From NCBI GenBank assembly GCA_012744475.1, contig JAAYBV010000053.1, positions 62,001 through 126,000 of the forward strand: a DNA stretch of 64,000 nucleotides, given 5' to 3'. Origin of the DNA: Phycisphaerae bacterium (lineage in GTDB: Bacteria; Planctomycetota; Phycisphaerae; Sedimentisphaerales; Anaerobacaceae). Shown piece by piece: positions 18,553 to 26,312 of this stretch. The translations under genes were made by a program, and so were the position numbers. Position 1 is the stretch's first letter. Each line of letters begins with the position of its first letter. The notes under the pieces are model-generated. The model ran no database searches, was not told where the DNA came from, and saw only the letters and a list, made by a program, of their open reading frames with translations.

Positions 18553-18581
18553 TTGTCAACAACGACGAACCATGCTACCAT
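18553..18581 (+). promoter_or_regulatory. Probable sigma70-type promoter of the thi operon
   Basis: TTGTCA (18553-18558), a 17-bp spacer and TACCAT (18576-18581), ending about 17 bases before the TPP aptamer. It is divergent from the LigD-like gene, with which it overlaps slightly upstream. Confidence 0.5.
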
Positions 18582-18597
18582 ACCGTCAGTATTCAGA

Positions 18598-18718
18598 CAA
18601 AGCCAGGGGAGCCGATGAATCCTGATCGAGATCGGGATTCGCAGGCTGAGATATCCCGATGGCCATCGGGATGACCCTTGGAACCTGATCAGGTTAGAAC
18701 CTGCGAAGGGAGGCTTGC
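18598..18718 (+). ncRNA. TPP riboswitch (THI element)
   Basis: The conserved THI-box blocks are present in order: GGGGAGCC near 18607, GGCTGAGAT (18644-18652), GACCCTTGGAACCTGATC (18673-18690), then AACCTGCGAAGGGA (18698-18711). P1 can form from AGCC (18601-18604) with GGCT (18713-18716). An extra hairpin sits between the 5' GGGG block and CTGAGA. It precedes thiS-thiG-thiH-thiF, so it should reduce expression when thiamine pyrophosphate is plentiful. Confidence 0.93.
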
Positions 18719-18724
18719 AGCCCT

Positions 18725-18790
18725 GTAGGGTGTGCACCGCACACCTCTCCTCTGTCGCGCTTCCTTTGTGGGACCCTACGGTTTCTTGTT
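18725..18790 (+). terminator. Possible riboswitch expression platform
   Basis: Arms GTAGGGT (18725-18731) and ACCCTAC (18773-18779) enclose a smaller hairpin (GTGTGC / GCACAC). The 3' arm is followed by a T-rich run, GGTTTCTTGTT. This could be a regulated terminator ahead of thiS, or could sequester its weak ribosome-binding site. Confidence 0.4.
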
Positions 18791-18802
18791 GGGGCACAGC
18801 GG

Positions 18803-19015
18803 ATGGAATCACTGACGATCAATGGGGTCTCGCGGCCGTTTGCCGCGGAGGCGATGCCGGCCACGCTGGCCGAGCTGCTCGACGAGCTGGGAGTGGCGGC
18901 CACCACGGTTGTGGCGGAGGTGGACGGCGCGATCGTCGCGCCCGAGCGGTTCGGCGTCACGCCGCTGGCGGACGGGCAGAGCGTCGAGCTGATCAAGTTC
19001 ATGGGAGGCGGTTGA
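18803..19015 (+). CDS. thiS: ThiS sulfur-carrier protein
   Basis: 70 aa, the usual ThiS length, with a ubiquitin-like fold pattern ([27 protein letters not shown]) and the essential C-terminal GG (FMGGG). The C-terminal glycine is adenylated by ThiF and converted to a thiocarboxylate that donates sulfur to the thiazole of thiamine. It is the first gene after the TPP riboswitch. Its TGA overlaps the thiG ATG. Confidence 0.92.
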   Translation: MESLTINGVSRPFAAEAMPATLAELLDELGVAATTVVAEVDGAIVAPERFGVTPLADGQSVELIKFMGGG

Positions 19016-19821
19016 TGACTTCGGACCGAGTACAGGCGAATCATGATTCGCCCCTACGCATTGCCGGCAGGCAGTTCGATTCGCGTCTGCTGGTGGGAAC
19101 GGGCAAGTTTGCCTCGCCGCAGGTCATGGCGCAGGCGCTGGACGCCTCGGGCGCCGAGATCGTGACGGTGGCGCTTCGCCGCGTGGACATCGACAACCCG
19201 AGCGACGACGCGCTGCGCCAGATCGACCGCCGTCGCTATCAGCTTCTGCCCAACACGTCCGGGGCCCGGACGGCCGACGAGGCGATCCGCCTGTCGCGCC
19301 TGGCGCGGGCGGCCACCGGGATCAACTGGGTCAAGCTGGAGGTGACGCCCGATCCGTACTACCTGCTGCCCGATCCGATCGAAACGCTTCGGGCGGCCGA
19401 GACGCTGGTGGCCGAGGGCTTCGTCGTGCTTCCCTACATCAACGCCGATCCGATTCTCGCCCGGCGGCTGGAGGACTGCGGCACCGCGACGGTCATGCCG
19501 CTGGGCAGCCCCATCGGGTCGAACCAGGGGATCAGGACGCGGGCGGCGCTGGAGATCATCATCGAGCAGTGCAGCGTGCCGGTGGTGGTGGACGCGGGAC
19601 TGGGGCTGCCTTCGCATGCCGCCGAGGCGATGGAAATGGGCGCCGACGCGGTGCTGGTCAATACCGCCATCGCCACGGCCGAGGACCCGCTTGCGATGGC
19701 GGCGGCCTTCAAGCTGGCGGTCGAGGCCGGACGCATGGCCTGCCACGCCGGACCGCGCGCCGCCGCTCGGCTCGCTCAGGCGTCGAGTCCCCTGACCGGC
19801 TTCCTGGGTAGGGACGAATGA
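19015..19821 (+). CDS. thiG: ThiG thiazole synthase
   Basis: 268 aa TIM-barrel enzyme that joins deoxyxylulose phosphate, dehydroglycine and ThiS thiocarboxylate into the thiazole. Recognisable text: [74 protein letters not shown] and a C-terminal ASSPLTGF. The active-site Lys is expected in NWVKLEV. The native protein should begin at about [10 protein letters not shown]; a family A palindrome occupies residues about 6-14 (VQANHDSPL) in-frame. A second palindrome supplies its last residues and stop (GAA TGA). It overlaps thiS and thiH by 1 and 4 bp. Confidence 0.94.
   Translation: MTSDRVQANHDSPLRIAGRQFDSRLLVGTGKFASPQVMAQALDASGAEIVTVALRRVDIDNPSDDALRQIDRRRYQLLPNTSGARTADEAIRLSRLARAATGINWVKLEVTPDPYYLLPDPIETLRAAETLVAEGFVVLPYINADPILARRLEDCGTATVMPLGSPIGSNQGIRTRAALEIIIEQCSVPVVVDAGLGLPSHAAEAMEMGADAVLVNTAIATAEDPLAMAAAFKLAVEAGRMACHAGPRAAARLAQASSPLTGFLGRDE
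19030..19057. repeat. Family A palindrome, in-frame at ThiG N-terminus
   Basis: 28 bp, GTACAGGCGAAT / ATTCGCCCCTAC, translated as V-Q-A-N-H-D-S-P-L just before the first conserved ThiG strand. Confidence 0.9.
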
Positions 19822-19835
19822 TTATTCGCCCCTGC
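19808..19835. repeat. Family A palindrome spanning thiG stop and thiH start
   Basis: 28 bp, GTAGGGACGAAT / ATTCGCCCCTGC. It contains the thiG stop (TGA 19819-19821) and the overlapping ATG at 19818 that opens the thiH frame. Confidence 0.92.
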
Positions 19836-21041
19836 GGGCGGAGGCAGAAGAAACCGATGGTTCAGACACGCACAGACGATTCGATCGGCGATCCCGGCGC
19901 GCCGGGACTCGCCGGACTGCATCTCGACGCCAATCGCGATCGTTGGCGGCAGCGTCTGCGCGACGTCACCTCGCGCGACGTGGAGGCGGCGCTGGCGACG
20001 CGTCCCGGCTCTTATCGGCTCGACAGACTGCTCGCGCTGGTTTCTCCCGCGGCCGAGGCGTATCTCGAAGAGATGGCGCAGCAGTCGCAGTCGCTGACGC
20101 GGCAGCGCTTCGGGCGGACGGTCAAACTGTACGCTCCGCTCTATCTTTCGAGCTTCTGCGTGAACCGCTGTCGCTACTGCGGCTTCAGCGCCGCCAACCG
20201 CTTCGAACGGACCCGCCTGACGGTCGACGAGGCCCTGGCCGACGCCGAAACGCTGGCCCGCGAAGGGTTCCGTGACATCCTGCTGGTCAGCAGCGAGGAC
20301 CGGGCGTTCATCACAGTCGGTTATCTTGCCGAGCTGGCGGCGAAGCTGCGGGAGCGATTCAGCTTCATCGGTATCGAGATCTACCAGATGTCGACCGGCG
20401 AGTACCGGCGGCTTTTTGAGGCGGGCATCGAAGGCGTCACGCTGTACCAGGAGACCTACGACCGCGACGAATACGCTCGCCAGCATCCCGGCGGGCCGAA
20501 GGCGGACTACGACGTCCGGCTGCGGGGCCCCGACGACATGGCGCAGGCGGGCATGCGCGAGATCGGCCTGGGCGTGCTGCTGGGGCTGGCTGACTGGCGG
20601 ATCGAGACGTTGGCGCTCGGCGAGCATGCATCGTATTTGATCCGACGTTACTGGCGGTCGCACGTGTCGTTCTCGTTCCCCCGCTTGCGGCCGGCCTGCG
20701 GCGTGACGCGCGACGCGTTTCCGCACCTGCTGACGGACCGGAATCTCGTGCAGATGATGCTGGCGCTGCGACTGTGCTTTGCGGACGCGGGGCTGGTGCT
20801 CTCGACCCGCGAAGAGGCGCTGTTCCGCGATCACGTGATCGCCCTGGGCCCGACGCGAATCAGCGCGGGCAGCCGGACCAATCCCGGAGGCTACTCCCAG
20901 GCCGATCGCGGCGCAGGCCAGTTCGAGGTCAGCGACCAACGCAGTCCGCAGGAGGTGGCAGCCATGCTCGCCCGTCACGGACTCGAACCGGTCTGGAAGG
21001 ACTGGGACGGCGCGTTCCTCGGGCAACGTATGGGCGGATGA
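19818..21041 (+). CDS. thiH: ThiH tyrosine lyase (radical SAM)
   Basis: 407 aa. The radical SAM [4Fe-4S] motif [10 protein letters not shown] places Cys114, Cys118 and Cys121 as cluster ligands. ThiH cleaves tyrosine to dehydroglycine and p-cresol in anaerobic-type thiazole synthesis. Other family text: [37 protein letters not shown] and [13 protein letters not shown]. The frame opens at ATG 19818, overlapping the thiG stop inside a palindrome (first residues MIIRPCGRR). ATG 19857 (MVQTRTDD) may be the ancestral start. The final residues MGG and the TGA stop come from another family A element. Use of ThiH instead of ThiO fits an anaerobe. Confidence 0.93.
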   Translation: MIIRPCGRRQKKPMVQTRTDDSIGDPGAPGLAGLHLDANRDRWRQRLRDVTSRDVEAALATRPGSYRLDRLLALVSPAAEAYLEEMAQQSQSLTRQRFGRTVKLYAPLYLSSFCVNRCRYCGFSAANRFERTRLTVDEALADAETLAREGFRDILLVSSEDRAFITVGYLAELAAKLRERFSFIGIEIYQMSTGEYRRLFEAGIEGVTLYQETYDRDEYARQHPGGPKADYDVRLRGPDDMAQAGMREIGLGVLLGLADWRIETLALGEHASYLIRRYWRSHVSFSFPRLRPACGVTRDAFPHLLTDRNLVQMMLALRLCFADAGLVLSTREEALFRDHVIALGPTRISAGSRTNPGGYSQADRGAGQFEVSDQRSPQEVAAMLARHGLEPVWKDWDGAFLGQRMGG

Positions 21042-21055
21042 TGATTCGCCCATAC
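21028..21055. repeat. Family A palindrome supplying thiH stop
   Basis: 28 bp, GTATGGGCGGAT / ATTCGCCCATAC, a compensated arm change (A-T pair both sides). It contains TGA 21039-21041, the stop of thiH. Confidence 0.92.
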
Positions 21056-21066
21056 CGGAGACCTCC

Positions 21067-21909
21067 ATGCCACTGACCCAACAGCAGCGCGACAGATATG
21101 CTCGGAACATCCGGCTCGAACCGATTGGGCGGGCCGGCCAGGAGAAGCTGCTGGCTTCGAGCGTGCTGATTGTCGGCGTCGGGGGGCTCGGCTCTCCGGC
21201 AGCCCTGTACCTGGCGGCCGCCGGCGTCGGCACGATCGGCCTGCTCGACGGCGACCGGGTCGACCTGAGCAATCTCCAGAGGCAGATCGCCCATGGCACC
21301 GCCGACGTGGGCGAGAGAAAGGTCGTCTCCGCCCGGGAGGCGATCGTCGCCATCAACTCGGATGTCACCGTGCGGACGTACGATCGATGGGCGACGGCGG
21401 ATTGCCTTCCGGAGATCGTGGCGGGATACGATTTCGTGATCGACGCGGTCGACAACTTCGCGACCAAGCTCCTGATCAACGACGCCTGCTGCGCCCGGCA
21501 GGTTCCGTTCTGCCACGCGGGCATCCTCGAATTCGAAGGGCAACTGATGACGGTGCGGCCGGGGCAGACGGCCTGCTGCCGCTGCGTCTTCGGCGGGTGG
21601 CAGCGGCATGCGCAGCTTGCCGATGGCCCTTTCGCTCCGGAGCGCCAGCCATCGGCAACCGCAAGGGTTGCCGCTGCCACACAGGCGGGCGTCCTCGGCG
21701 TGGTGCCCGGCGTCATCGGAACGCTCCAGGCCACCGAGGCCATCAAAGCCATCTTGGGAATCGGCGAGTTGTTGACCGACAGTCTGCTCACCTACGACGC
21801 CCTGAGCATGCGGTTCCGCAAAGTCCGCGTCCCTCGCAACCCCCATTGCCCCGCCTGCGCCGACCATGGGGGCGTCCCGGCGCGCCGGGACGCCCCCGCG
21901 AACAAATAA
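21067..21909 (+). CDS. thiF: ThiF/MoeB-like adenylyltransferase with two inserted palindromes
   Basis: 280 aa E1-like enzyme. The nucleotide-binding loop VGVGGLGSPAALYLAAAGVG (residues about 37-56), DLSNLQRQ (67-73) and DAVDNFATK (127-134) are intact. Zn ligands CCRC (170-173) and CPAC (261-264) are present. The stretch that in E. coli ThiF carries the catalytic Cys before TAGVVG is here replaced by an 84-bp family B inverted repeat (residues about 178-205) and reads VAAATQAGVLG, so the Cys is missing. The C-terminal GGVPARRDAP is a 30-bp perfect palindrome of family D. It is the last gene of the thi operon, 25 bp after thiH. It probably still adenylates ThiS, but persulfide chemistry may differ. 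Confidence 0.9.
   Translation: MPLTQQQRDRYARNIRLEPIGRAGQEKLLASSVLIVGVGGLGSPAALYLAAAGVGTIGLLDGDRVDLSNLQRQIAHGTADVGERKVVSAREAIVAINSDVTVRTYDRWATADCLPEIVAGYDFVIDAVDNFATKLLINDACCARQVPFCHAGILEFEGQLMTVRPGQTACCRCVFGGWQRHAQLADGPFAPERQPSATARVAAATQAGVLGVVPGVIGTLQATEAIKAILGIGELLTDSLLTYDALSMRFRKVRVPRNPHCPACADHGGVPARRDAPANK
21597..21680. repeat. Family B inverted repeat, in-frame inside thiF
   Basis: 84 bp (28 codons) with terminal arms GTGGCAGCGGCA / TGCCGCTGCCAC style ends and inner parts CTTGCCGATGGC / GCCATCGGCAA. It is in-frame in thiF and replaces the segment with the usual catalytic Cys. Confidence 0.9.
21868..21897. repeat. Family D perfect palindrome in thiF C-terminus
   Basis: 30-bp perfect palindrome, arm GGGGGCGTCCCGGCG and its complement. 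In-frame, encoding G-G-V-P-A-R-R-D-A-P near the end of ThiF. Confidence 0.92.
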
Positions 21910-21933
21910 GGGTGGAGCGCTGGGCTCCACCCT
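21909..21933. terminator. Hairpin between convergent thiF and Gfo/Idh genes
   Basis: AGGGTGGAGC / near-complementary CTCCACCCT with a short loop. It is placed between two convergent genes, so it may terminate both; there is no clear T-run. Confidence 0.45.
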
Positions 21934-21973
21934 GGGGTGTCTGCGGAAACGGTTTGCGGTCTTGGCGATTCGA

Positions 21974-23302
21974 TCAGCCGTCGAGGGTCCAGCCGGGACG
22001 ATACTGGCGGCGGAGCAGGTCGTTGGCCTGCGCATCGTTGGTGATGCGTCCGGCAGACGCATCGTATTCGAGCTTCTTGCCTGCGCGGTAGGCCACCAGG
22101 CCGAGCAGCATGGTCTCGATCAGCCGGCCGCTGTAGTCGAAGTCGCACGAGGTCTTCAGGTCGCCCTTGCACGCATTGGTCCATTGCTTCTGGAAGTGGC
22201 CCAGGTCGGGGATCATCTTGTCCTTGTCCCGGCGGTTGTAGTAGCTCAAGTCCGCGTCGTTGCCGAACGGGATCAGCACGCGCGTATCGAAGTCGGCGAT
22301 GACGTAGCCTTTTTCTCCCCGGAACATCGCACCGTGATCGATCTTGTTCAGATCGACGTACCGGCTGGGCGAGCGAGGCATGGCGCCGCCTTGATACCAG
22401 GCGACTCGAATCGCCGGACGCCAGTCGTTGGCCGGCATGTCGAAGTGCATCTCCAGCTCGACGGGCGTGACCTCGGGGTTGTACTTCTCGCCCTTGGCCT
22501 CGGCGGTGGTCGGCAGGCCGGCGTCGATCGCGTTCCAGGCGAGGTCCATCGTGTGGCTGCCCATGTCGCCGACCTGGCCGGTGCCGAAGTCCCAGTACAT
22601 ATTCCAGCTCAAGCAGTTCATGCCAGGCTCGCGGGAGAAGTACTCAGGGTTATAGGGGTGCCACGGCGACGGTCCGAGCCAGAGGTCCCAGTGCAGGTGC
22701 TCGGGCGGGTTGCCCGCCGCCTTGGGGTAGCCGTCGCGTCGGATCTGCCGGTCGCCCCAGGTGTAGACGCTTTGTAGCGTACCGATGGCGCCGTCGGTGA
22801 TCAGCTCGCGCACGCGATTGAAGTTCGGCTTTTCGTGGCGCTGCGTGCCGACCTGCGTGGCGAGCTTGTGTTTCTTCCGGAGGTAGTGGGCGCGGAGCAA
22901 TCGGGCTTCTTCGACGCTGATGCCCAGCGGCTTTTCCATGTAGCAGTGCAGGTCGCGGTTCAGCGCCCAATTGCCGATGAACGCGTGCGTATGGTCCGGC
23001 GTGCAGCAGAGCACCGCGTCGAGGCCCTTCTGGTCAAGGCACTTGCGCCAGTCGATGTAGGTCTGGGCCTTGGGGAACCGCTCGGCGCCGTGCGCGAGGT
23101 GCTTTTCGTCCACGTCGCAAAGGGCCACGACGTTCTCGCTGGAGATGGCGTCGAAATGGGCGTCGGCCCGGCCCCAGGTGCCGATCATGGCGACGTTGAG
23201 CTTGTTGCTTGGTGCGTTGGCTCCGGAGAGCACGCCGCTGGGCAGGATGGTCAACCCGGCCCCAAGGGCGGCGCTGGCTTTGAGGAATTGACGTCGTTGC
23301 AT
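21974..23302 (-). CDS. Gfo/Idh/MocA oxidoreductase, Tat-type N-terminus
   Basis: 442 aa. The N-terminus MQRRQFLKASAALGAG is a Tat-like signal, suggesting export already folded with its cofactor. The Rossmann part has NVAMIGTWGRADAHFDA and the family C-terminal domain carries the EKPLGISVEEA segment with the usual EKP. Start 23302 is chosen over upstream ATGs because AAGGAGAA precedes it at proper spacing. Family members oxidise or rearrange sugars with NAD(P); the substrate cannot be told. It neighbours the GH127 genes on the same strand, which suggests a role in plant or algal glycan use. Confidence 0.85.
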   Translation of the reverse strand: MQRRQFLKASAALGAGLTILPSGVLSGANAPSNKLNVAMIGTWGRADAHFDAISSENVVALCDVDEKHLAHGAERFPKAQTYIDWRKCLDQKGLDAVLCCTPDHTHAFIGNWALNRDLHCYMEKPLGISVEEARLLRAHYLRKKHKLATQVGTQRHEKPNFNRVRELITDGAIGTLQSVYTWGDRQIRRDGYPKAAGNPPEHLHWDLWLGPSPWHPYNPEYFSREPGMNCLSWNMYWDFGTGQVGDMGSHTMDLAWNAIDAGLPTTAEAKGEKYNPEVTPVELEMHFDMPANDWRPAIRVAWYQGGAMPRSPSRYVDLNKIDHGAMFRGEKGYVIADFDTRVLIPFGNDADLSYYNRRDKDKMIPDLGHFQKQWTNACKGDLKTSCDFDYSGRLIETMLLGLVAYRAGKKLEYDASAGRITNDAQANDLLRRQYRPGWTLDG

Positions 23303-23328
23303 GGTGACATTCTCCTTTCGCCCGTTAC

Positions 23329-23354
23329 GGGCCTCCCGGCGCGCCGGGACGCCC
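23329..23354. repeat. Family D palindrome, intergenic
   Basis: Core CCCGGCGCGCCGGG within GGGCCTCCCGGCG / CGCCGGGACGCCC, upstream of the Gfo/Idh start. Confidence 0.8.
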
Positions 23355-23418
23355 CTGCAGTTTGATGGTGCCTGCAAAACGATGCCGCCATCATAGCAGA
23401 GCCGAGGTGGTCATTCAA

Positions 23419-23474
23419 GTAGGATGGGCTTCAGCCCATGCCGTATCAGCCGCATGGGCTAAAGCCCATCCTAC
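23419..23474. repeat. Family F inverted repeat
   Basis: 56 bp with arms GTAGGATGGGCTTCAGCCCA and TGGGCTAAAGCCCATCCTAC around a short middle. Intergenic, between a GH127 gene and a Gfo/Idh gene. Confidence 0.85.
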
Positions 23475-23503
23475 ATTTGCGCGTCCATATGCTCTCGCAG
23501 GTC

Positions 23504-26251
23504 CTATTGGTCCTTCAGCCAGACGGACGAGCTCAAGGGCCGCCGGCGTCGACCCTGCCGACCGGCGTCGCCTTCGTCGTCGCGGATGTCGGCCGGGCCC
23601 GTGCCGCGATTGTCCCGTGCGTAGTAGGGAATGGCGGTCATCGCTGACCCATCCGCCCACGCGCCTTTGATGACCGTCACGCCGTGAAGGAGGTTGCCCT
23701 TCCATTCCGTGTTCAACGCCGCCGCCGGGTTCAGAACTTTGTTGAGATCCTGATCGACGCTCTCGGCGCAGTAGACCAGCGGACCATAGCGCAGGGCCAC
23801 GCGGCCTCGAGTCGCTTCGATCTTGTCGCTGGCTTTGGCCCGCTGAACCTTCATCGGCAGCGTCAGTATGATCTTGTCGCCGGCCTTCCACGTGCGCCGG
23901 ATGACCGCGTAGCCTTTTTCGATCGCGGGCGTGACGGCGGTTCTGTTGACGGTGATGGACGCGATGCCGTCGGCGTTCGGGGCGGGCGTATACAGCTCGC
24001 TCACGCCGCGATTGGGCACGCGGACCCTGACGCTGAATTCCCTGGCGGTCGCAGGATTGACAGTGATCGACACGTCGCCACTCCAGGGGTAGTCGGTGGT
24101 CTGGACCATTTCGACGTCCGTGCCCGCGACGTCTTCGACCGTCACGGTGCTGCCGACGAAGAGGTTCACGTAGACGCCGTCGTCGCTCTTGACGTAGGTC
24201 CAGGTGGGTAGCATCAGCAGGACACGGGGAATGTTGCCCACGCAGCAGGGGCAGACGTGCCAGTCGTATCGCGGGCCGTACGAATCCAGCGGGTTCTGGT
24301 AGTAGAAGTTCTTGCCATCCATATCGACCGAGCCGAGCAGGGCGTTGTAAAGCGTCTCCTCGTACAGATCGGCGAAGCAGGCGTCGTGATAGGTCATGTT
24401 GAGCTTGTGCTGGAAGTAGATGACGCCGCAGCTCGAACAGGATTCGCAGTAGGCGTCGTGGCGAAGCGAGTAGTTCGGGCCGAACCCTTCGGAGGTCTCT
24501 CCGCTGCCGATCCCGCCCGTGACGTAGTACTTGCGGTTGACGATGTTGTCCCACAGGCTGATGACGGCGCTGTGATAGTCGATATCGCCGGTCTCCATCG
24601 CGACGTCGGCCATGCCGGCGTAGGAATACGAAGCCCGCACCGCGTGGCCAACCGCCTCATACTGCTGGACGACCGGCACGTGGCTCTGGTCGTATTCGGA
24701 GCCATCCTTGCGGCAGTCCAGAAGGAACTTCGCCAGCTGGATGTACTTGTCGCCCTGGCCCTGCCCCTCGGTGTCGTTGACGAAACGGCCGAATCGGACC
24801 AGGGCGATCTCCATCGCCTGATGGCCGTCGTACCATTCCTTCTTGGGGGCCGGACCGATGTTGGCGTCCCAGCAGTCGGCGAGCTTCTTGGCCGCGTTGT
24901 AGAGGCGCAGGTCCTTGCCTCTGGTGAGGTTGTGGTGGGCCACTGCGGCTTCGAGGAAGTAGCCCGCGACGTAGCCTTCATGATCGCCCCGGTGTCTCGG
25001 GGACCAGTGTTCACGATTGCTCAAGGTGAAGGCGGTCTGGATATAGCCGTCCGGCTCCTGCGCCGCCAGAATCTTCGGAATCCAGTCCTCCAACGTCGCC
25101 TTCATGGCCTGCTGGGCCTGAATGATCTCCCGGTCACCCTGCGGATCGACCATCAGCGCCACGCAGATCGACTCGATCGTGTTGTAGACCCAGGCGTTGG
25201 AGAAGACATAGCCTCGGTGCCGGCCGTGCGGTCTGCCCGCCAGCTTGTTCGCGGCGTCGAGGAAATTGTTGATGCCGCCTTCCTTCACGTTCGGATCGGA
25301 GATCTTCGCGATGCAGTGCGGAATCCAGTTGACGATCAATGCCTTCGCCCGGTCGTTCCACAGACGACTGTTGATCTTGTACGGTTTGGTGTCGACCGGA
25401 TGGAGATTCTTCGCCGGTGGAGGCGTCACGACCTTGACGCTCACGGTCGACGAGCCGCTCAGCGGGCCCCTGGTCGCGGTGAGCCTGAGTACGTAGTCAC
25501 CGACAGCAGAGAACGTCGCACTGGTCGTCGCACCGTTGGCATCCTCGAAAGCGACCGATCCCGGTCCCGAGTCCTTGCTCCAGGTCAGTTTCGTCGGCGC
25601 TGCGTCCTTCTTCGCCAGCGTCTTCGTCTGGCCTGCCAGGTAGGTCTTGCCGCCGCGCACGACCACGCGATCGACCCCCGCATCGACGCGAGGCGGGAAA
25701 TCGGGCGACCGGCCCGAATCGTAGACCTTCCACTCGAGGATGCCGGTGGAGAAGGTGTCGTTGGAGTCGATCTCCAGCCGGAGCTTCGACGTGACGACCT
25801 CGTCGAAGGTCGTCGTGTTGTATCGATCGCCTTCCACGCTCAAGCCCGCAGGACTGCTCACCGTCGCGAAGGCGCCGTCCTTCCAGTACAACAGGCGGCA
25901 CGCCTTGGGCAGGCGGACGCCCCGGCGGTCGTCCCACCAGTAGACGTCGATCTTATTGGTGCTGATCGGCTGGCTCCATTCGTATTGAACCCACTGCGTG
26001 CCCCTCGTGGGCCAATTGCCGTACGAGCCCCGGCGATTGTCGCGCGAGCTGCGCGGATCGTACTCGTCGTTGAGGGCCACGTTGGAGGTGTCGCCGGATA
26101 CGTATGAGCTGGACGGCTCGGCGACGGCGGCCATATTCACGCCGGACGACGAAGCGCCGGGCTCCGGCTGCGCCAAGGCCACGCGGAAAAGCATGCTAAC
26201 GGCGACGACCAGCAGTGTTGCCGGCAGAAGAGAGGTGTATCTCGTTCTCAT
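23504..26251 (-). CDS. Secreted GH127-type beta-L-arabinofuranosidase with discoidin-like N-terminus
   Basis: 915 aa. After a signal peptide (about 1-27) comes a discoidin-like region (residues about 40-170) with WVQYEWSQPISTNKIDVYWW, then an Ig/PKD-like module (VDAGVDRVVVRGGKTY). The catalytic part begins near residue 300 and has the family-specific Zn/thiol motif WHVCPCCVGNIPR (about 662-674) and upstream YCESCSSC (about 598-605), matching the Cys3-Glu metal site of GH127 (DUF1680). Start 26251 has GGAGA at suitable spacing; longer frames upstream run through a palindrome. It likely trims arabinofuranose from plant/algal glycans in the periplasm or outside. Confidence 0.87.
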   Translation of the reverse strand: MRTRYTSLLPATLLVVAVSMLFRVALAQPEPGASSSGVNMAAVAEPSSSYVSGDTSNVALNDEYDPRSSRDNRRGSYGNWPTRGTQWVQYEWSQPISTNKIDVYWWDDRRGVRLPKACRLLYWKDGAFATVSSPAGLSVEGDRYNTTTFDEVVTSKLRLEIDSNDTFSTGILEWKVYDSGRSPDFPPRVDAGVDRVVVRGGKTYLAGQTKTLAKKDAAPTKLTWSKDSGPGSVAFEDANGATTSATFSAVGDYVLRLTATRGPLSGSSTVSVKVVTPPPAKNLHPVDTKPYKINSRLWNDRAKALIVNWIPHCIAKISDPNVKEGGINNFLDAANKLAGRPHGRHRGYVFSNAWVYNTIESICVALMVDPQGDREIIQAQQAMKATLEDWIPKILAAQEPDGYIQTAFTLSNREHWSPRHRGDHEGYVAGYFLEAAVAHHNLTRGKDLRLYNAAKKLADCWDANIGPAPKKEWYDGHQAMEIALVRFGRFVNDTEGQGQGDKYIQLAKFLLDCRKDGSEYDQSHVPVVQQYEAVGHAVRASYSYAGMADVAMETGDIDYHSAVISLWDNIVNRKYYVTGGIGSGETSEGFGPNYSLRHDAYCESCSSCGVIYFQHKLNMTYHDACFADLYEETLYNALLGSVDMDGKNFYYQNPLDSYGPRYDWHVCPCCVGNIPRVLLMLPTWTYVKSDDGVYVNLFVGSTVTVEDVAGTDVEMVQTTDYPWSGDVSITVNPATAREFSVRVRVPNRGVSELYTPAPNADGIASITVNRTAVTPAIEKGYAVIRRTWKAGDKIILTLPMKVQRAKASDKIEATRGRVALRYGPLVYCAESVDQDLNKVLNPAAALNTEWKGNLLHGVTVIKGAWADGSAMTAIPYYARDNRGTGPADIRDDEGDAGRQGRRRRPLSSSVWLKDQ

Positions 26252-26284
26252 GACGAATCTCCGATTGTCCATGGGTGTTTCTAC

Positions 26285-26312
26285 GTGGGCGCGAATCACC
26301 ATTTGCCCGTAC
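26285..26312. repeat. Family A palindrome, diverged, between GH127 genes
   Basis: 28 bp, GTGGGCGCGAAT / ATTTGCCCGTAC with mismatches. On the minus strand its first base is the last base of the upstream GH127 gene's TAG stop. Confidence 0.7.

Noticed and set aside
19818..19856. Calling the thiH start at 19857 only
   Set aside because: Both starts are plausible. The ATGA overlap with thiG favours 19818, while family alignment favours 19857. Kept as an alternative rather than decided.
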